Assembly: GCF_002734285.1 (NCBI RefSeq)
Contig: NZ_NSEA01000008.1
Location: forward strand, 60,902-124,901
Source: Fredinandcohnia onubensis
GTDB taxonomy: Bacteria; Bacillota; Bacilli; Bacillales; Bacillaceae_L
Direction of reading: 5' to 3'
Length of the DNA: 64,000 bases
This document shows, in pieces, positions 53,675-63,063 of this stretch. A program made the translations under genes and the position numbers. The notes under the pieces are model-generated. The model did no database searches. It was not told the origin of the DNA and worked only from the letters and a program-made list of their open reading frames with translations. Position 1 is the stretch's first letter. Each line of letters begins with the position of its first letter.

Positions 53675-55039
53675 ATGAATCAAACACATAATTTAAAAGA
53701 AAAAAATAAATTATTTTTTCATATCCTCTTTCCAATTCTGGCAACACAGATTGGTCTTAATCTCATAAATTTTGTGGACACGATGATGTCTGGTCGTTCT
53801 GGAGCAAACGATCTTGCAGGAGTTGCGATTGGTTCAAGTCTTTGGGTACCGGTGTACACAGGCTTGTCGGGGATATTAGTAGCGATGACACCCATTATCG
53901 CCCAATATGTTGGAGCAAAACAAAGAAATAAGGTTCCATATTCCGTAATGCAAGGTGTATATATATCCATTGTCATAGCAATAGTCGTTGCTGTAATTGG
54001 TGGATTTGTCCTTGACCCAATTTTAGGATTTATGAACCTTGAGACCGAAGTTCGGGAAATAGCTAAGGAATATTTGATCGGACTTTCGTTTGGAATAGTT
54101 CCTCTTTTTGTTTATTCAGTATTGAGATCATTTATTGACGCACTGGGTCATACACGGGTGACGATGATTATTACTCTTTCTTCGTTACCGATTAATGTAT
54201 TGTTTAATTATCTGTTGATTTTTGGAAAGTTCGGTTTTCCTGAATTAGGTGGTGCCGGTGCAGGTTATGCCACAGCCATTACCTATTGGTTGATTGTGTT
54301 TTTAGCCGTTTGGATTATTTTAAGCCGGCCACCATTCACTGAATATCGTGTTTTACGAAAACTTTATTCAGTATCTTTTTCAAGCTGGGGCGAAATCCTA
54401 AAGCTCGGGTTGCCAATTGGTTTTGCAATCTTTTTTGAAACAAGTATTTTCTCAGCGGTAACATTGTTAATGAGTGAATTTAATACCACTACTATTGCTG
54501 CCCACCAGGTCGCGATTAACTTTGCGAGTTTGCTTTACATGATTCCTTTAAGTATTTCGATGGCACTTACAATCGTAGTCGGCTTTGAGGTCGGTGCGAA
54601 ACGATTTAAGGATGCCAGACAATATAGTATACTTGGCATTTGTATCGCTGTCATCATGGCGCTAGTTTGTGCATTGATTATTCTTGTGTTACAAGAGCCA
54701 ATTGCAAAAATGTACTCAACAAATGCTGCAGTTATCGGATTAACAACTCAATTTTTACTATATGCGATTTTCTTTCAGCTTTCAGATGCCATTGCAGCAC
54801 CCATCCAAGGTGCACTTCGTGGCTATAAAGACGTAAATACAACTTTTGTGATGACACTTATCTCTTATTGGGTGATTGGTTTGCCTGTAGGATATGCCTT
54901 GGCAAAATTTACAACGCTTAATGCGTTCGGCTATTGGATCGGCTTGATAGTTGGATTAGCTGCCGGTGCAGTAACATTATCTGGTCGATTGGTTATCGTA
55001 CAGAAAAGAGCAGCACGGATTAAGTTAAGTGAAAAATGA
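53675..55039 (+). CDS. MATE-family efflux transporter
   Basis: Sodium- or proton-coupled multidrug exporter of 454 residues with 12 membrane helices in two bundles. MATE hallmarks: PILATQIGLNLINFVDTMM in helix 1 and the repeat counterpart LKLGLPIGFAIFFETSIFS at about 245. Similar to B. subtilis YojI/NorM. AAAGGA 10-11 nt before ATG; TATAAT at about 53632 may be its -10. Confidence 0.9.
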   Translation: MNQTHNLKEKNKLFFHILFPILATQIGLNLINFVDTMMSGRSGANDLAGVAIGSSLWVPVYTGLSGILVAMTPIIAQYVGAKQRNKVPYSVMQGVYISIVIAIVVAVIGGFVLDPILGFMNLETEVREIAKEYLIGLSFGIVPLFVYSVLRSFIDALGHTRVTMIITLSSLPINVLFNYLLIFGKFGFPELGGAGAGYATAITYWLIVFLAVWIILSRPPFTEYRVLRKLYSVSFSSWGEILKLGLPIGFAIFFETSIFSAVTLLMSEFNTTTIAAHQVAINFASLLYMIPLSISMALTIVVGFEVGAKRFKDARQYSILGICIAVIMALVCALIILVLQEPIAKMYSTNAAVIGLTTQFLLYAIFFQLSDAIAAPIQGALRGYKDVNTTFVMTLISYWVIGLPVGYALAKFTTLNAFGYWIGLIVGLAAGAVTLSGRLVIVQKRAARIKLSEK

Positions 55040-55040
55040 T

Positions 55041-55072
55041 GTAAACCAGCCTTTTACGGGCTGGTTTTTTGT
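55041..55072 (+). terminator. terminator of MATE gene
   Basis: AAACCAGCC and GGCTGGTTT arms with a T run. Confidence 0.87.
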
Positions 55073-55089
55073 TTGTAAAGTTGTCTCTA

Positions 55090-55150
55090 AATTAAACTTT
55101 ATGGACATTATATTGATTTTGTATTTTTCATTTATGGCTGATAGCCAATT
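55090..55150. repeat. degenerate relative of the 20-bp repeat
   Basis: TTTATGGCTGATAGC (55131-55145) is the exact reverse complement of the first unit at 48844-48858, and ACTTTATGG recurs at 55096-55104. It may be an eroded inverted copy of the 48.84-kb array. Confidence 0.5.
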
Positions 55151-55979
55151 ACTCCGTCATCTCATTCAAAAACTTAATTTCATCCTCATGTGAAAAATGA
55201 TTCTCGTGTGGGGTTTCGAGTACAAACGGAATATCACCGAATACGGAACTCGATAATAATTCTTTGATTTGCTCTACTCTTATCTCTCCATAGGGAATAT
55301 TGGCATGACGGTCTTTCATAGATCTGGTGGGGTATGCTGAATTATTTAAATGAACCGCTTTTAGATGTTCGAAATAACCGAGCTCAATCCCTTTTGCTTC
55401 AATATCAGCCCAATTGTCTCCATCCCAAACACCACTTGCAAATACATGGCAAGTATCTAAACAAAAACCGATTTTCTCTGGAAACTCTGTAAGCTGCCTT
55501 ACTTGGACAAGCTCTTCAAGCATTGTTCCAGTTGACCCACTTTTACCAGCATTATTTTCTAACAGCAGCAATGTTTCTCCATCCCACTTCGACAGAACGT
55601 CATTGAAAGTTCCAATCATCCGCTGATAGCCTTCGAGAGGATCTGTAGCATTTTTTAACACACCAAAATGAACAACCACACCAATCGACCCGCATTCATT
55701 TGCAATCTCCAAATCATTTAATAACGAGTCCTTAACAAGCTCAATTTGCCCTTCATCCGCAACTAAATTGGTTGGGTACGGTGTATGGGCAATTGTTAGG
55801 ATATTATGCTCTTTACAAAACTTCGCACATTCCTGTGCATCATGAATATTATATTCTTTAACAGACAGGCTTCGTGGATTTTTTGGGAAGTATTGAAAAG
55901 CTCTTGCTCCGATTTTTTTAGCATGTTGAGCAGCACCTAAATACCCTTCCCTAATACTAATATGACTACCAAATCTCAT
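55149..55979 (-). CDS. nfo: endonuclease IV
   Basis: AP endonuclease of 276 residues, TIM-barrel with three zinc ions. Starts RFGSHISIREGY; metal ligands in VVHFGVL, LLENNAG, CLDTCHVFASG, HLNNS, DRHANIPYGEI and VLETPHE. Full length. AGGAG 8 nt before ATG 55979; the longer frame from 56039 is unlikely. Works with the ExoA and Fpg proteins encoded elsewhere in the window in base-excision repair. Confidence 0.96.
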   Translation of the reverse strand: MRFGSHISIREGYLGAAQHAKKIGARAFQYFPKNPRSLSVKEYNIHDAQECAKFCKEHNILTIAHTPYPTNLVADEGQIELVKDSLLNDLEIANECGSIGVVVHFGVLKNATDPLEGYQRMIGTFNDVLSKWDGETLLLLENNAGKSGSTGTMLEELVQVRQLTEFPEKIGFCLDTCHVFASGVWDGDNWADIEAKGIELGYFEHLKAVHLNNSAYPTRSMKDRHANIPYGEIRVEQIKELLSSSVFGDIPFVLETPHENHFSHEDEIKFLNEMTE

Positions 55980-56071
55980 GATTTCGTCTCCTATCCTACA
56001 TATACAGTTAGTTTTTCTATCAGAGTAGGAACTATTCAATTAATGGACATACTAGTTTTGAGGTGAGAAAA

Positions 56072-56200
56072 ATGGAAGACTTTACATCAAAAGACGAGAC
56101 GGTACAAAATAAGTCAATCGAAGAATTAGAAGAGGAAATGGGTTTATACATTGTATCACCTGAAAAAATTAATTCTATATTTGAAGACGAAGAGCAATGA
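56072..56200 (+). CDS. 42-residue acidic small protein
   Basis: Short frame MEDFTSKDET...FEDEEQ, rich in Glu/Asp with a central ELEEEMGLYIV. GAGGTGAG just before the ATG and a strong terminator 1 nt after the stop argue that it is real. No relatives recognised. Confidence 0.55.
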   Translation: MEDFTSKDETVQNKSIEELEEEMGLYIVSPEKINSIFEDEEQ

Positions 56201-56232
56201 AAAAAGAGCGGAATTCAACTCGCTCTTTTTGT
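56201..56232 (+). terminator. terminator of the 42-residue gene
   Basis: AAAGAGCG and CGCTCTTTTT arms. Confidence 0.85.
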
Positions 56233-56251
56233 TTGTTCATTATCTATTTAT

Positions 56252-56437
56252 TTAGTAAAAATACGACCAAAGACTTGTTGCTCTCCAGACAATCGTAAAC
56301 GAACATAAACTTATACATGTTGCACTAAGTATTTTGGCTACTCTTTTATGTGATCCTTTATAAATGGAATGTGCGAAGGTAAATGCAAAAATCAAAAATA
56401 AAATGACTGAAATCTCCATATACATATTCATCTCCAT
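56252..56437 (-). CDS. small two-helix membrane protein
   Basis: A 61-residue protein with two hydrophobic helices (about 6-24 and 34-52) separated by a basic loop (KGSHKR). AAAGGGG lies 7 nt before the ATG, which supports translation. Function unknown. Confidence 0.55.
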   Translation of the reverse strand: MEMNMYMEISVILFLIFAFTFAHSIYKGSHKRVAKILSATCISLCSFTIVWRATSLWSYFY

Positions 56438-56570
56438 AAAAATACCCCTTTCAAATCTAGATATGCTGAGATATTTTGACGAGTCTCTCTTATTATCATC
56501 AGATTATAAAGGAAACTCAGGAGTTGTACAACGGAAATTAGTACTAATTGTAAATATTTTCTTGTTTTGT

Positions 56571-56855
56571 TTACAATTTCTTCACATTTTCCATTTCCTC
56601 AAGATAAACATGCTGCAGGCTAAGCTTTTCTTCAATCGTTAGACTGGAGTCGAAAATTCGTCTACTAGCCATGAAAAATTTTTCATACGGAGTTTTACGA
56701 AGTCTTGGATGGGTCAATTCATCTAGTAAATCCCTTTGGATTGTGGAACGCAGAATGTCTTCGCTGCTCACGTCCTTTTGCCAAAGTCGACGATTCATCC
56801 AAAGGGACTGATATGCTTTTAGAAGTTGATCAAAATTAACAGGATCCATTTTCAT
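56571..56855 (-). CDS. uncharacterised small helical protein
   Basis: A 94-residue soluble helical protein (NFDQLLKAYQSLWMNRRLWQ; LQHVYLEEMENVKKL). AAAAGGAG precedes the first ATG by 4 nt and the ATG of residue 3 by 10 nt, so the start may be 56849. It lies before bshB2 in transcription order reversed, about 50 bp away, and could be part of the same region of thiol metabolism only by position. No domain recognised. Confidence 0.65.
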   Translation of the reverse strand: MKMDPVNFDQLLKAYQSLWMNRRLWQKDVSSEDILRSTIQRDLLDELTHPRLRKTPYEKFFMASRRIFDSSLTIEEKLSLQHVYLEEMENVKKL

Positions 56856-56904
56856 ATAGCTCCTTTTACACCCAAGAGCCCATCAAAAGTTGGGCTCTAA
56901 GTCC

Positions 56905-57570
56905 TTAATCGTCAAACTTATATGTCCAATATACTTCTGTTCGTAGCCACTCAATAATTTCATTGTCACTGTCATCAATCTTCTGGAGCAGATTTCCCAT
57001 CAATCCTTCTGTTTGGGAACGATGTGCTTTTAGTGTCTCAATCTTCTTGTCTAATACTTCACTTACATCAAACTCAACGTCATGTTCACCAATTTTTTCA
57101 ACACGGTCATGAGTGATTGCTTTGCAGTATACGGTCGGTCTATTTTCTTTCGGAATACGTTTAACCGCACGAATGGTTGCTTCTCCTGTCGCATCATGGT
57201 CAGGATGGACACCATGTCCAGGATAGAAGGTGATAACCAGGGATGGATTTACTTCCTTTATAATTTCCTCAATCGTGTCTGCGATTCTTTCTGGATCTAA
57301 GAATTCCAGTGTTTTATCACGATATCCTAACATGCGGAGATCGGTTATACCACATGCTTTACAAGCTTCTCTCAGCTCTTTTTTTCGAATCTCGGGTAAG
57401 GTTTCTCTCGTTGCAAAAAATGGATTCCCTAAATTTCTGCCCATTTCCCCAAGGGTTAGACAGGCATATGTAACAGGAACCCCTTTCTGTGTATTTAAAC
57501 TAATTAAACCTGATACACCAAATGCTTCATCATCTGGATGTGGTAATACAATTAAAATATGTCGCTCCAT
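56905..57570 (-). CDS. bshB2: bacillithiol biosynthesis deacetylase BshB2
   Basis: Zinc LmbE/PIG-L deacetylase of 221 residues that removes acetyl from GlcNAc-malate in bacillithiol synthesis. Zinc motif HPDDEAFG near residue 11 and GHGVHPDHDATG near 118, with conserved RYDK-like MLGYRDKTLEF. AAAAGGAG before ATG. Directly follows the yojF gene as in B. subtilis. Confidence 0.93.
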   Translation of the reverse strand: MERHILIVLPHPDDEAFGVSGLISLNTQKGVPVTYACLTLGEMGRNLGNPFFATRETLPEIRKKELREACKACGITDLRMLGYRDKTLEFLDPERIADTIEEIIKEVNPSLVITFYPGHGVHPDHDATGEATIRAVKRIPKENRPTVYCKAITHDRVEKIGEHDVEFDVSEVLDKKIETLKAHRSQTEGLMGNLLQKIDDSDNEIIEWLRTEVYWTYKFDD

Positions 57571-57615
57571 TTTACTACTCCTTTTATTAAAATATGCCGT
57601 TGAAGTTCCAAAACT

Positions 57616-57960
57616 CTAGAATGGGGTTGTGCTAATTTGAAGTGCAACTGCAAGTTTCCCTTCCTCATCATGACCTGCTAGTAATAAACGGTCCTTCTCG
57701 TCTAGCTCCCAATCTGTTAACCCTTCTGCATAAATCCAACCGATATCCATCTTAAGGCCTACACGGTACGGGTCATTTCCAACGATTTTTCCTTCTGTAA
57801 ACGTAACAAGGGCATTTCGAATAAATGCACCAGCTGATGTTTTTTTAGCGCCAGAATGTACAGCATATGCGCCATTTGTGGTTTCAAGGTGAATATAAAC
57901 GTTTTGATTAGCAAAACGGTTAATTAAATCCTGTACGTCTTCTTTATTAATGGGTTTCAA
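57616..57960 (-). CDS. yojF: YojF-family protein
   Basis: DUF1806 protein of 114 residues, unknown function, always linked with bshB2. Characteristic VYIHLETTNGAYA is present near residue 20. The start is TTG 57960 with GGAGG 8 nt upstream; the frame extends upstream to an ATG at 58023 without a ribosome site. Gap of 45 bp to bshB2, so one operon. Confidence 0.88.
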   Translation of the reverse strand: MKPINKEDVQDLINRFANQNVYIHLETTNGAYAVHSGAKKTSAGAFIRNALVTFTEGKIVGNDPYRVGLKMDIGWIYAEGLTDWELDEKDRLLLAGHDEEGKLAVALQISTTPF

Positions 57961-58136
57961 ATGTGAATCCTCCAAACTCTTTATAAATATGTAATCATAT
58001 ATAAATATTAACGATTTTATCAATAAAATTCCAATAATGCGAACTGAAAATCAAATTAATAGCAATCCCTTGAAAAGATGGTATGATTTTCTACGTATTG
58101 GACATATTACGTATATGAAGAAGGTGGTGAACAAAA

Positions 58137-58370
58137 TTGGCAAGAGAAAACCTTGAACTTGTAAATAATATGGAATTTGGTATCACTTCGAAATTCGTGC
58201 CGAACTTATGTGAAGCAAAAACGTTAAAAGTTGTTGAGATAAATCATTCCTCAGTTCGAATTGAGCTCGAATCAAAGCAAAAAGGGGTCTTCCCACTTTC
58301 CCATTTTCAATACCTAATTCGACATGGGGCATTAGTTCTATCAAAGGATGAGGACGAAGAAACAGCATAA
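58137..58370 (+). CDS. uncharacterised small protein
   Basis: A 77-residue soluble protein with predicted beta strands (FGITSKFVPNL; KVVEINHSSVRIELESK) and an acidic tail (SKDEDEETA). TTG start after AAGGTGGTG. Strong terminator follows. No family recognised. Confidence 0.65.
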   Translation: MARENLELVNNMEFGITSKFVPNLCEAKTLKVVEINHSSVRIELESKQKGVFPLSHFQYLIRHGALVLSKDEDEETA

Positions 58371-58372
58371 CA

Positions 58373-58405
58373 GAAAACAACCATCTAAAATGATGGTTGT
58401 TTTTA
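58373..58405. terminator. bidirectional terminator
   Basis: AACAACCATC and GATGGTTGTT arms. Confidence 0.86.
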
Positions 58406-58412
58406 TTCGGTG

Positions 58413-58679
58413 TTATTCGCCTAAGTTTTCTTCTTTTAGTACAGACTCAATTCCTTCTATTGCTGCATCTGCATCATTACCTTCTGCTTGAATCTCGATT
58501 TGTGAACCTTTTGGTACACCTAAAGACATTACACCCATAATTGATTTAAGGTTTACAGACTTTCCGTTGAAAGTAAGTGTAATTTCTGATTGAAATTGAC
58601 TTGCTTTATGTACGAGCTTTGTAGCTGGTCTTGCATGTAAGCCAGCGTCACTAGTAATTGTAAATGTTTTTTCTGCCAT
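58413..58679 (-). CDS. ptsH: phosphocarrier protein HPr
   Basis: An 88-residue HPr. The PEP-dependent phosphorylation site H15 is in GLHARPAT, and the regulatory S46 in [11 protein letters not shown], so it can both pass phosphate in sugar transport and, as HPr-Ser-P, act as CcpA co-repressor. Crh lacks the catalytic His, so this is not Crh. No ptsI follows, unlike the usual ptsHI operon. AGAGGG before ATG. Confidence 0.93.
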   Translation of the reverse strand: MAEKTFTITSDAGLHARPATKLVHKASQFQSEITLTFNGKSVNLKSIMGVMSLGVPKGSQIEIQAEGNDADAAIEGIESVLKEENLGE

Positions 58680-58752
58680 AAAAAATCCCTCTTTCTATTA
58701 TTGACTCATATATAGAATAGCCATTAACCTATAGGATAATCAAGTGTAATTT

Positions 58753-59562
58753 TTAGATTTGGCAATTTGCACAGAAAAATGTTTTCCTTGAAGACACTTC
58801 TTTCTTCTTAATAACGGAACCACAACGAACACACGCTTCACCTTCTCGGTCATATACCTTACATTTCTCATCATAACCGCCAGTTAATTGATCTCCCTTA
58901 AAAAGTGGCTGCTCGATATATCCACCAAACCGAATGGCATCTTGAAATACAGAATGGATCGATTGATACAATTTTTGAACTTGTGCCCCATCAAGCGTGT
59001 CAAACGTTCTGGTCGGTTGAAGTCCTGCAGCAAAGCAAATTTCATCAGAGTAACAATTTCCGATTCCTGCGATAAAATTTTGATCGACAAGCGTTGTTTT
59101 AATCATTCCCCTTTTGTTTTCAACTAATTTTTCAAAAGACTGAAGTGTAAAACCAGGTTGAAGAGGCTCTGGTCCTAAATCTGCTAATTCGGTTTTGACT
59201 TGGTCAGGCGTAAGTAGATGTAAATAACCTAATCTCAATCCAATAAAACAAAGTTGATGTGATGCAAAACGAAAAATCACTTGTTTTGTCCTTGAAATTG
59301 TATCGTTATCCGTTTCAATATACATCAAACCACCAAGCATAAGATGAAGCAGTAATTTATTTCCGCTTTCAAGGTCAAAAATGAGATGCTTCCCTCTACG
59401 ATGGATTTGGCTAATTTTATTTCCGACAAGTTCTTTTGTAAAATCAGAAACCGAGGTGTTAATTGATTTTTCACGGTTTACTTCTACATCTTGAATGACA
59501 TGACCTGCTACTTTCAGTTGAAGGAGGTTCTTGTATGTTTCCATTTCTGGCAACTCGGGCAT
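58753..59562 (-). CDS. mutM: Fpg/Nei-family DNA glycosylase
   Basis: Bifunctional glycosylase/AP lyase of 269 residues for oxidised bases. The catalytic N-terminus after Met removal is PELPEME, so ATG 59562 (with GGAGG) must be the start, not the frame start at 59589. Conserved HRRGKHLIFDL Lys, and a C-terminal CVRCG..FFCANC zinc finger are intact. Assigning MutM versus Nei needs alignment. Confidence 0.92.
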   Translation of the reverse strand: MPELPEMETYKNLLQLKVAGHVIQDVEVNREKSINTSVSDFTKELVGNKISQIHRRGKHLIFDLESGNKLLLHLMLGGLMYIETDNDTISRTKQVIFRFASHQLCFIGLRLGYLHLLTPDQVKTELADLGPEPLQPGFTLQSFEKLVENKRGMIKTTLVDQNFIAGIGNCYSDEICFAAGLQPTRTFDTLDGAQVQKLYQSIHSVFQDAIRFGGYIEQPLFKGDQLTGGYDEKCKVYDREGEACVRCGSVIKKKEVSSRKTFFCANCQI

Positions 59563-59623
59563 TATTCCACCTCCGATGATTGTTTTCATTTAGCTTAAAC
59601 AATAAATGAATATTTCATGTATC

Positions 59624-59664
59624 TAAAAAAGCCACGAAGGTGTGAGTCCCTCGTGGCTTTTAAT
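59624..59664 (-). terminator. terminator of the small helical gene
   Basis: AAAAGCCACGA and TCGTGGCTTTT arms with T6 beyond. Confidence 0.85.
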
Positions 59665-59903
59665 TAGTGAAGTTTAGAAATTTCATTTTGGAGCTGTTTT
59701 GTGCGCTTTGCATTTCCTTCTGCGAAGTTCGCAAGTCTTTCTTTCAGTTCATGATCATAATGAACCCTTTCTGAGGTAATTAAATAGCGTCGCATTAGTT
59801 CAGACTCTGCAGTATAGGCTGCTTCTAGGACTTCCTTTAAAGCATTCTCTGTTAGCGCATCTTCACGATCATGATCCCGATCAAAATCTTTTTCATGATT
59901 CAT
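59664..59903 (-). CDS. small acidic helical protein
   Basis: A 79-residue protein: a charged Asp/His/Arg start (MNHEKDFDRDHDRED), then two amphipathic helices with EAAYTAESELMRRYL and RVHYDHELKERLANFAEGN. The Glu/His spacing recalls ferritin-like small proteins, but the evidence is thin. GAGGTG 6 nt before ATG 59903. Confidence 0.65.
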   Translation of the reverse strand: MNHEKDFDRDHDREDALTENALKEVLEAAYTAESELMRRYLITSERVHYDHELKERLANFAEGNAKRTKQLQNEISKLH

Positions 59904-59970
59904 CAAAATCACCTCTATAAAAGTATCTGCTTTTTTTAAAGGAATATGATGATAAAGGTAAGGAAAAAAT

Positions 59971-62163
59971 TTATTCGAATACCCCCATTATCGGTTGTCC
60001 ATTTTTAACCTGAGTTTGTACACCATTTTCGTTTTTTGCAATTCTTCCCGATACGATGACATAATCAATCCCATTGGATAAGGATGCTGGTTTTTCGGCT
60101 GTTGAAGTGTCAATGATCTCATGGTAGTCGAAAACCGTAATATCTGCAGTTGCTCCAACATGGAGCCTTCCTCTTGTTCCCATTGCTGGTGCAATTTCTT
60201 CTAACTGCCTCGCGGAATGAATGGTAATTTTCTTCATCCCTTCCATCAGTGGTAAGATATCAAGGTCACGAATGTAATGCCCGATAAACCTTGAAAATGT
60301 TCCCGCTCCTCTTGGGTGATTAAACTCACTATCCATCGTTGCATCACTGCCAATCATACTATGGTCAACTTGTAATGCCTGAATAAGCTCGTCCTCATCC
60401 ATCGCATAAACGATGACTTGTCCACCTTTCTTACGATAAATCGGAAAAGTTTCCTTGGTTAGTCGCTCAGTTGTACCGGCTACTTGAATGTCGGAATAGG
60501 ATATGCCAAACCTTGTTTGCCAATCTCCACTGAGACGTTCAAATGAAATATCTGTCGCCCAAGAATCGTATGGGTATACATCATATGTGATTTGGTAACC
60601 ATCAGCACGAGCCTCTTCAATCAGAGCTAATGCTTCATCCATTGCACCTGTCCCACCTGTACTGTGAAGATGCATAAAATGAACCGGAGCATCAAGCTCC
60701 CTTGCATAACCAAGAACTTCTTTAACTGAATCAATACTTGTATGTTCACCTGTTAGACTAGAATGCCTTCCATGGAAATGTGTGACAATGCCATATTTCT
60801 TTGCAACTTTCATGATTGCTTTAATCTCATAAGGTGTCGTTCCTGGATAATACTCAGGGCTAAATGCTACTGCGAGCGCACCTTTTTTAATTTCCTCATC
60901 TGCTCGTTTAACCATATAGTCAATTTGCTCCTGAGTTGGTGTGCCATGGTTGCCAAGTCCAGCTTCATATCGTAAGCGAACCGCAAACAAAGCACCCCCA
61001 TAGTTTACCGATGTTGGATAGTTTTCATATTGATTAAAAAATCCGTTAAAATCAACAGTACATCCGTGCATGGATAGATTTGTTGTAACCCCATCCCCAA
61101 TCTTGAATTTCGCTGCCATAGGATTTGGATTGAACGACAGCATATCAATAAAGCCTGGACTTACGATTTTTTGATACGCATCAATTTCTGTCTCTCCACG
61201 AATAGGTGTTTTTGTAACCGCAGCCACTTTGTCGTCCTTAATTCCAACATGATATCCAATTTTCATGGTTTCCTTGTCTGGATCGATCACAATTCCATTC
61301 TTAATCACGATATCAAAAGTTTCATTCTGTGGTTCTTCTTCAGAAGTCGTTTGTTTGTATTTGAACTCTTTAATGTCTAGCTTGTTCTTTTTTGATTTAA
61401 AGCCGATGAGCTGTTCCCCATCGAATAGAAACTTATCTCCACTAATTTTTTCAAGTTGGGTTGTCTTATTGGTGGCTAATTCATGAACAAAAGCAGAAAT
61501 CTTCCCTTTGTCTTTGATTGTGTAGACAATATGCTCTAGCTCAGGATTAGCATCGACCCAATCAACTGTCGCCTTTTTCGATGGAAGGTCAACTACGAAT
61601 AAGTCCATATGGGAATCAAATTCTGGTGTATTAAAAATAATCTCGGCTTTTTTTTGTTCATGATTAGTCTTGGCATAGAGCATTCCTTCCTCGTAGCCAT
61701 TCTTAAACTTAATATTACTGATTTTAGCGGTACCCTCAAACGGAATTTCGGTAATCGTTTCTTTTGTGCCAATATTAATCATCTCGATAAAATTGCTGCC
61801 ATCATCTTTCTTTCCGTACAAATACAACAAATGGGCGTCCGGATTCACTTCCACCCCTCTATAGGTTTTATCAGGACTGTTTGGAACTTGGTAATCCACC
61901 CACGGTGTCACATTCTCAATCACAGACTGTTGTCGGTCCCCGATATAAAGTTTCTTTTGACCGTTTTCCTCTAACAAGGCGAGAACTTGATTCCCATAAA
62001 AGGTAATCCCTTCTATCTTAAAGCCATTTACAACTAGTTGGCTTTTTACCTCTTCATCGGTATCCGTAAAAGACTCAGATGGTGAAATGATTTTTGACCC
62101 AAAAAAGGCGACAAACAAGACAACTGCTAACGTCACACCATATCTAATAAATCGATTTTTCAT
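59971..62163 (-). CDS. membrane-anchored amidohydrolase, D-aminoacylase-like
   Basis: A 730-residue protein with an N-terminal membrane anchor (about 8-24), a beta-rich domain (45-275, propeller-like), and an amidohydrolase domain (283-730). The usual metal HxH after PGFID is absent: residues 336-344 are PGFIDMLSF. Other ligands look kept: Cys in MHGC (368), His in THFHGRH, His in HFMHLHSTGG, Asp in IGSDATM. It resembles N-acyl-D-amino-acid deacylases. Located outside the membrane if the anchor is as predicted. ATG 62163 follows GGGTG. Confidence 0.8.
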   Translation of the reverse strand: MKNRFIRYGVTLAVVLFVAFFGSKIISPSESFTDTDEEVKSQLVVNGFKIEGITFYGNQVLALLEENGQKKLYIGDRQQSVIENVTPWVDYQVPNSPDKTYRGVEVNPDAHLLYLYGKKDDGSNFIEMINIGTKETITEIPFEGTAKISNIKFKNGYEEGMLYAKTNHEQKKAEIIFNTPEFDSHMDLFVVDLPSKKATVDWVDANPELEHIVYTIKDKGKISAFVHELATNKTTQLEKISGDKFLFDGEQLIGFKSKKNKLDIKEFKYKQTTSEEEPQNETFDIVIKNGIVIDPDKETMKIGYHVGIKDDKVAAVTKTPIRGETEIDAYQKIVSPGFIDMLSFNPNPMAAKFKIGDGVTTNLSMHGCTVDFNGFFNQYENYPTSVNYGGALFAVRLRYEAGLGNHGTPTQEQIDYMVKRADEEIKKGALAVAFSPEYYPGTTPYEIKAIMKVAKKYGIVTHFHGRHSSLTGEHTSIDSVKEVLGYARELDAPVHFMHLHSTGGTGAMDEALALIEEARADGYQITYDVYPYDSWATDISFERLSGDWQTRFGISYSDIQVAGTTERLTKETFPIYRKKGGQVIVYAMDEDELIQALQVDHSMIGSDATMDSEFNHPRGAGTFSRFIGHYIRDLDILPLMEGMKKITIHSARQLEEIAPAMGTRGRLHVGATADITVFDYHEIIDTSTAEKPASLSNGIDYVIVSGRIAKNENGVQTQVKNGQPIMGVFE

Positions 62164-62180
62164 AATTATCACCCTAATAA

Positions 62181-62218
62181 AAGAGGAAAAAATCTCGAAT
62201 CCCGAAATCTTTTCCCCT
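62181..62218 (-). terminator. terminator of deoD
   Basis: GAGG.GAAAA and TTTTCCTC arms with an AT-rich middle on the minus strand. Confidence 0.6.
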
Positions 62219-62223
62219 CCCGT

Positions 62224-62928
62224 TTACTCTTTCAACGCTGCTTCTAGAGCAACCTCGATCATATCATTAAATGTTGTTTGACGTTCTTCAGCTGTTGTTT
62301 CTTCTCCGGTTAAAATATGATCACTAACTGTTAAAACTGATAATGCATTTCGACCAAACTTCGCTGCTAATGTGTAGAGTGCAGTTGTTTCCATTTCAAT
62401 CGCAAGAATCCCATACTGTGCCCATTTTTCTAGTTCGGCATTTTCATTATAGAAAACGTCACTTGTGAAGACATTTCCTACTTTAAGATTAAGGCCTTTT
62501 TCAGTACCTGCCTCATATGCTTTTTTCAATAGATCAAATGATGCCGTTGGAGCATAGTCGACACTCCCAAAGTTGATGCGGTTCATTTGTGAGTTTGTTG
62601 AGGAAGTCATCGCTAAAATGACATCTCGCACTTTTACATCCTTTTGAATCGCACCGCAAGTTCCGACTCGGATTAAGTTTTGGACTCCATATTCATTCAT
62701 TAATTCATGTATGTATATTGAAATGGATGGAACCCCCATTCCTGTTCCTTGGACAGACACACGCTTTCCTTTATATGTACCGGTAAAACCGAGCATTCCA
62801 CGAACTTCATTGTAGCATTGAACATTTTCAAGAAAGTTTTCAGCAATATACTTTGCACGCAATGGGTCTCCTGGAAGCAAAATTGTTTCAGCGATATCCC
62901 CTTGCTTTGCTCCAATATGTGTACTCAT
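62224..62928 (-). CDS. deoD: purine nucleoside phosphorylase DeoD
   Basis: Hexameric PNP of 234 residues that splits purine (deoxy)nucleosides with phosphate. Conserved [13 protein letters not shown] phosphate/entry region, [22 protein letters not shown] (ribose binding) and the catalytic Asp in VSDHIL. AGGAGG 7 nt before ATG. About 60 bp upstream of the amidohydrolase in transcription order, with a hairpin between. Confidence 0.95.
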   Translation of the reverse strand: MSTHIGAKQGDIAETILLPGDPLRAKYIAENFLENVQCYNEVRGMLGFTGTYKGKRVSVQGTGMGVPSISIYIHELMNEYGVQNLIRVGTCGAIQKDVKVRDVILAMTSSTNSQMNRINFGSVDYAPTASFDLLKKAYEAGTEKGLNLKVGNVFTSDVFYNENAELEKWAQYGILAIEMETTALYTLAAKFGRNALSVLTVSDHILTGEETTAEERQTTFNDMIEVALEAALKE

Positions 62929-63063
62929 TCATGATCCTCCTATGTAGTAAAAATTGCACTTTATCTATGTTACCACAATTCCATTCTACTTAAAAAGTTT
63001 GATTAACGCAAAAATATGGGGAAAGATAAGATTGTATCATCTTCAAAAAGGGGGTATTCGTAC

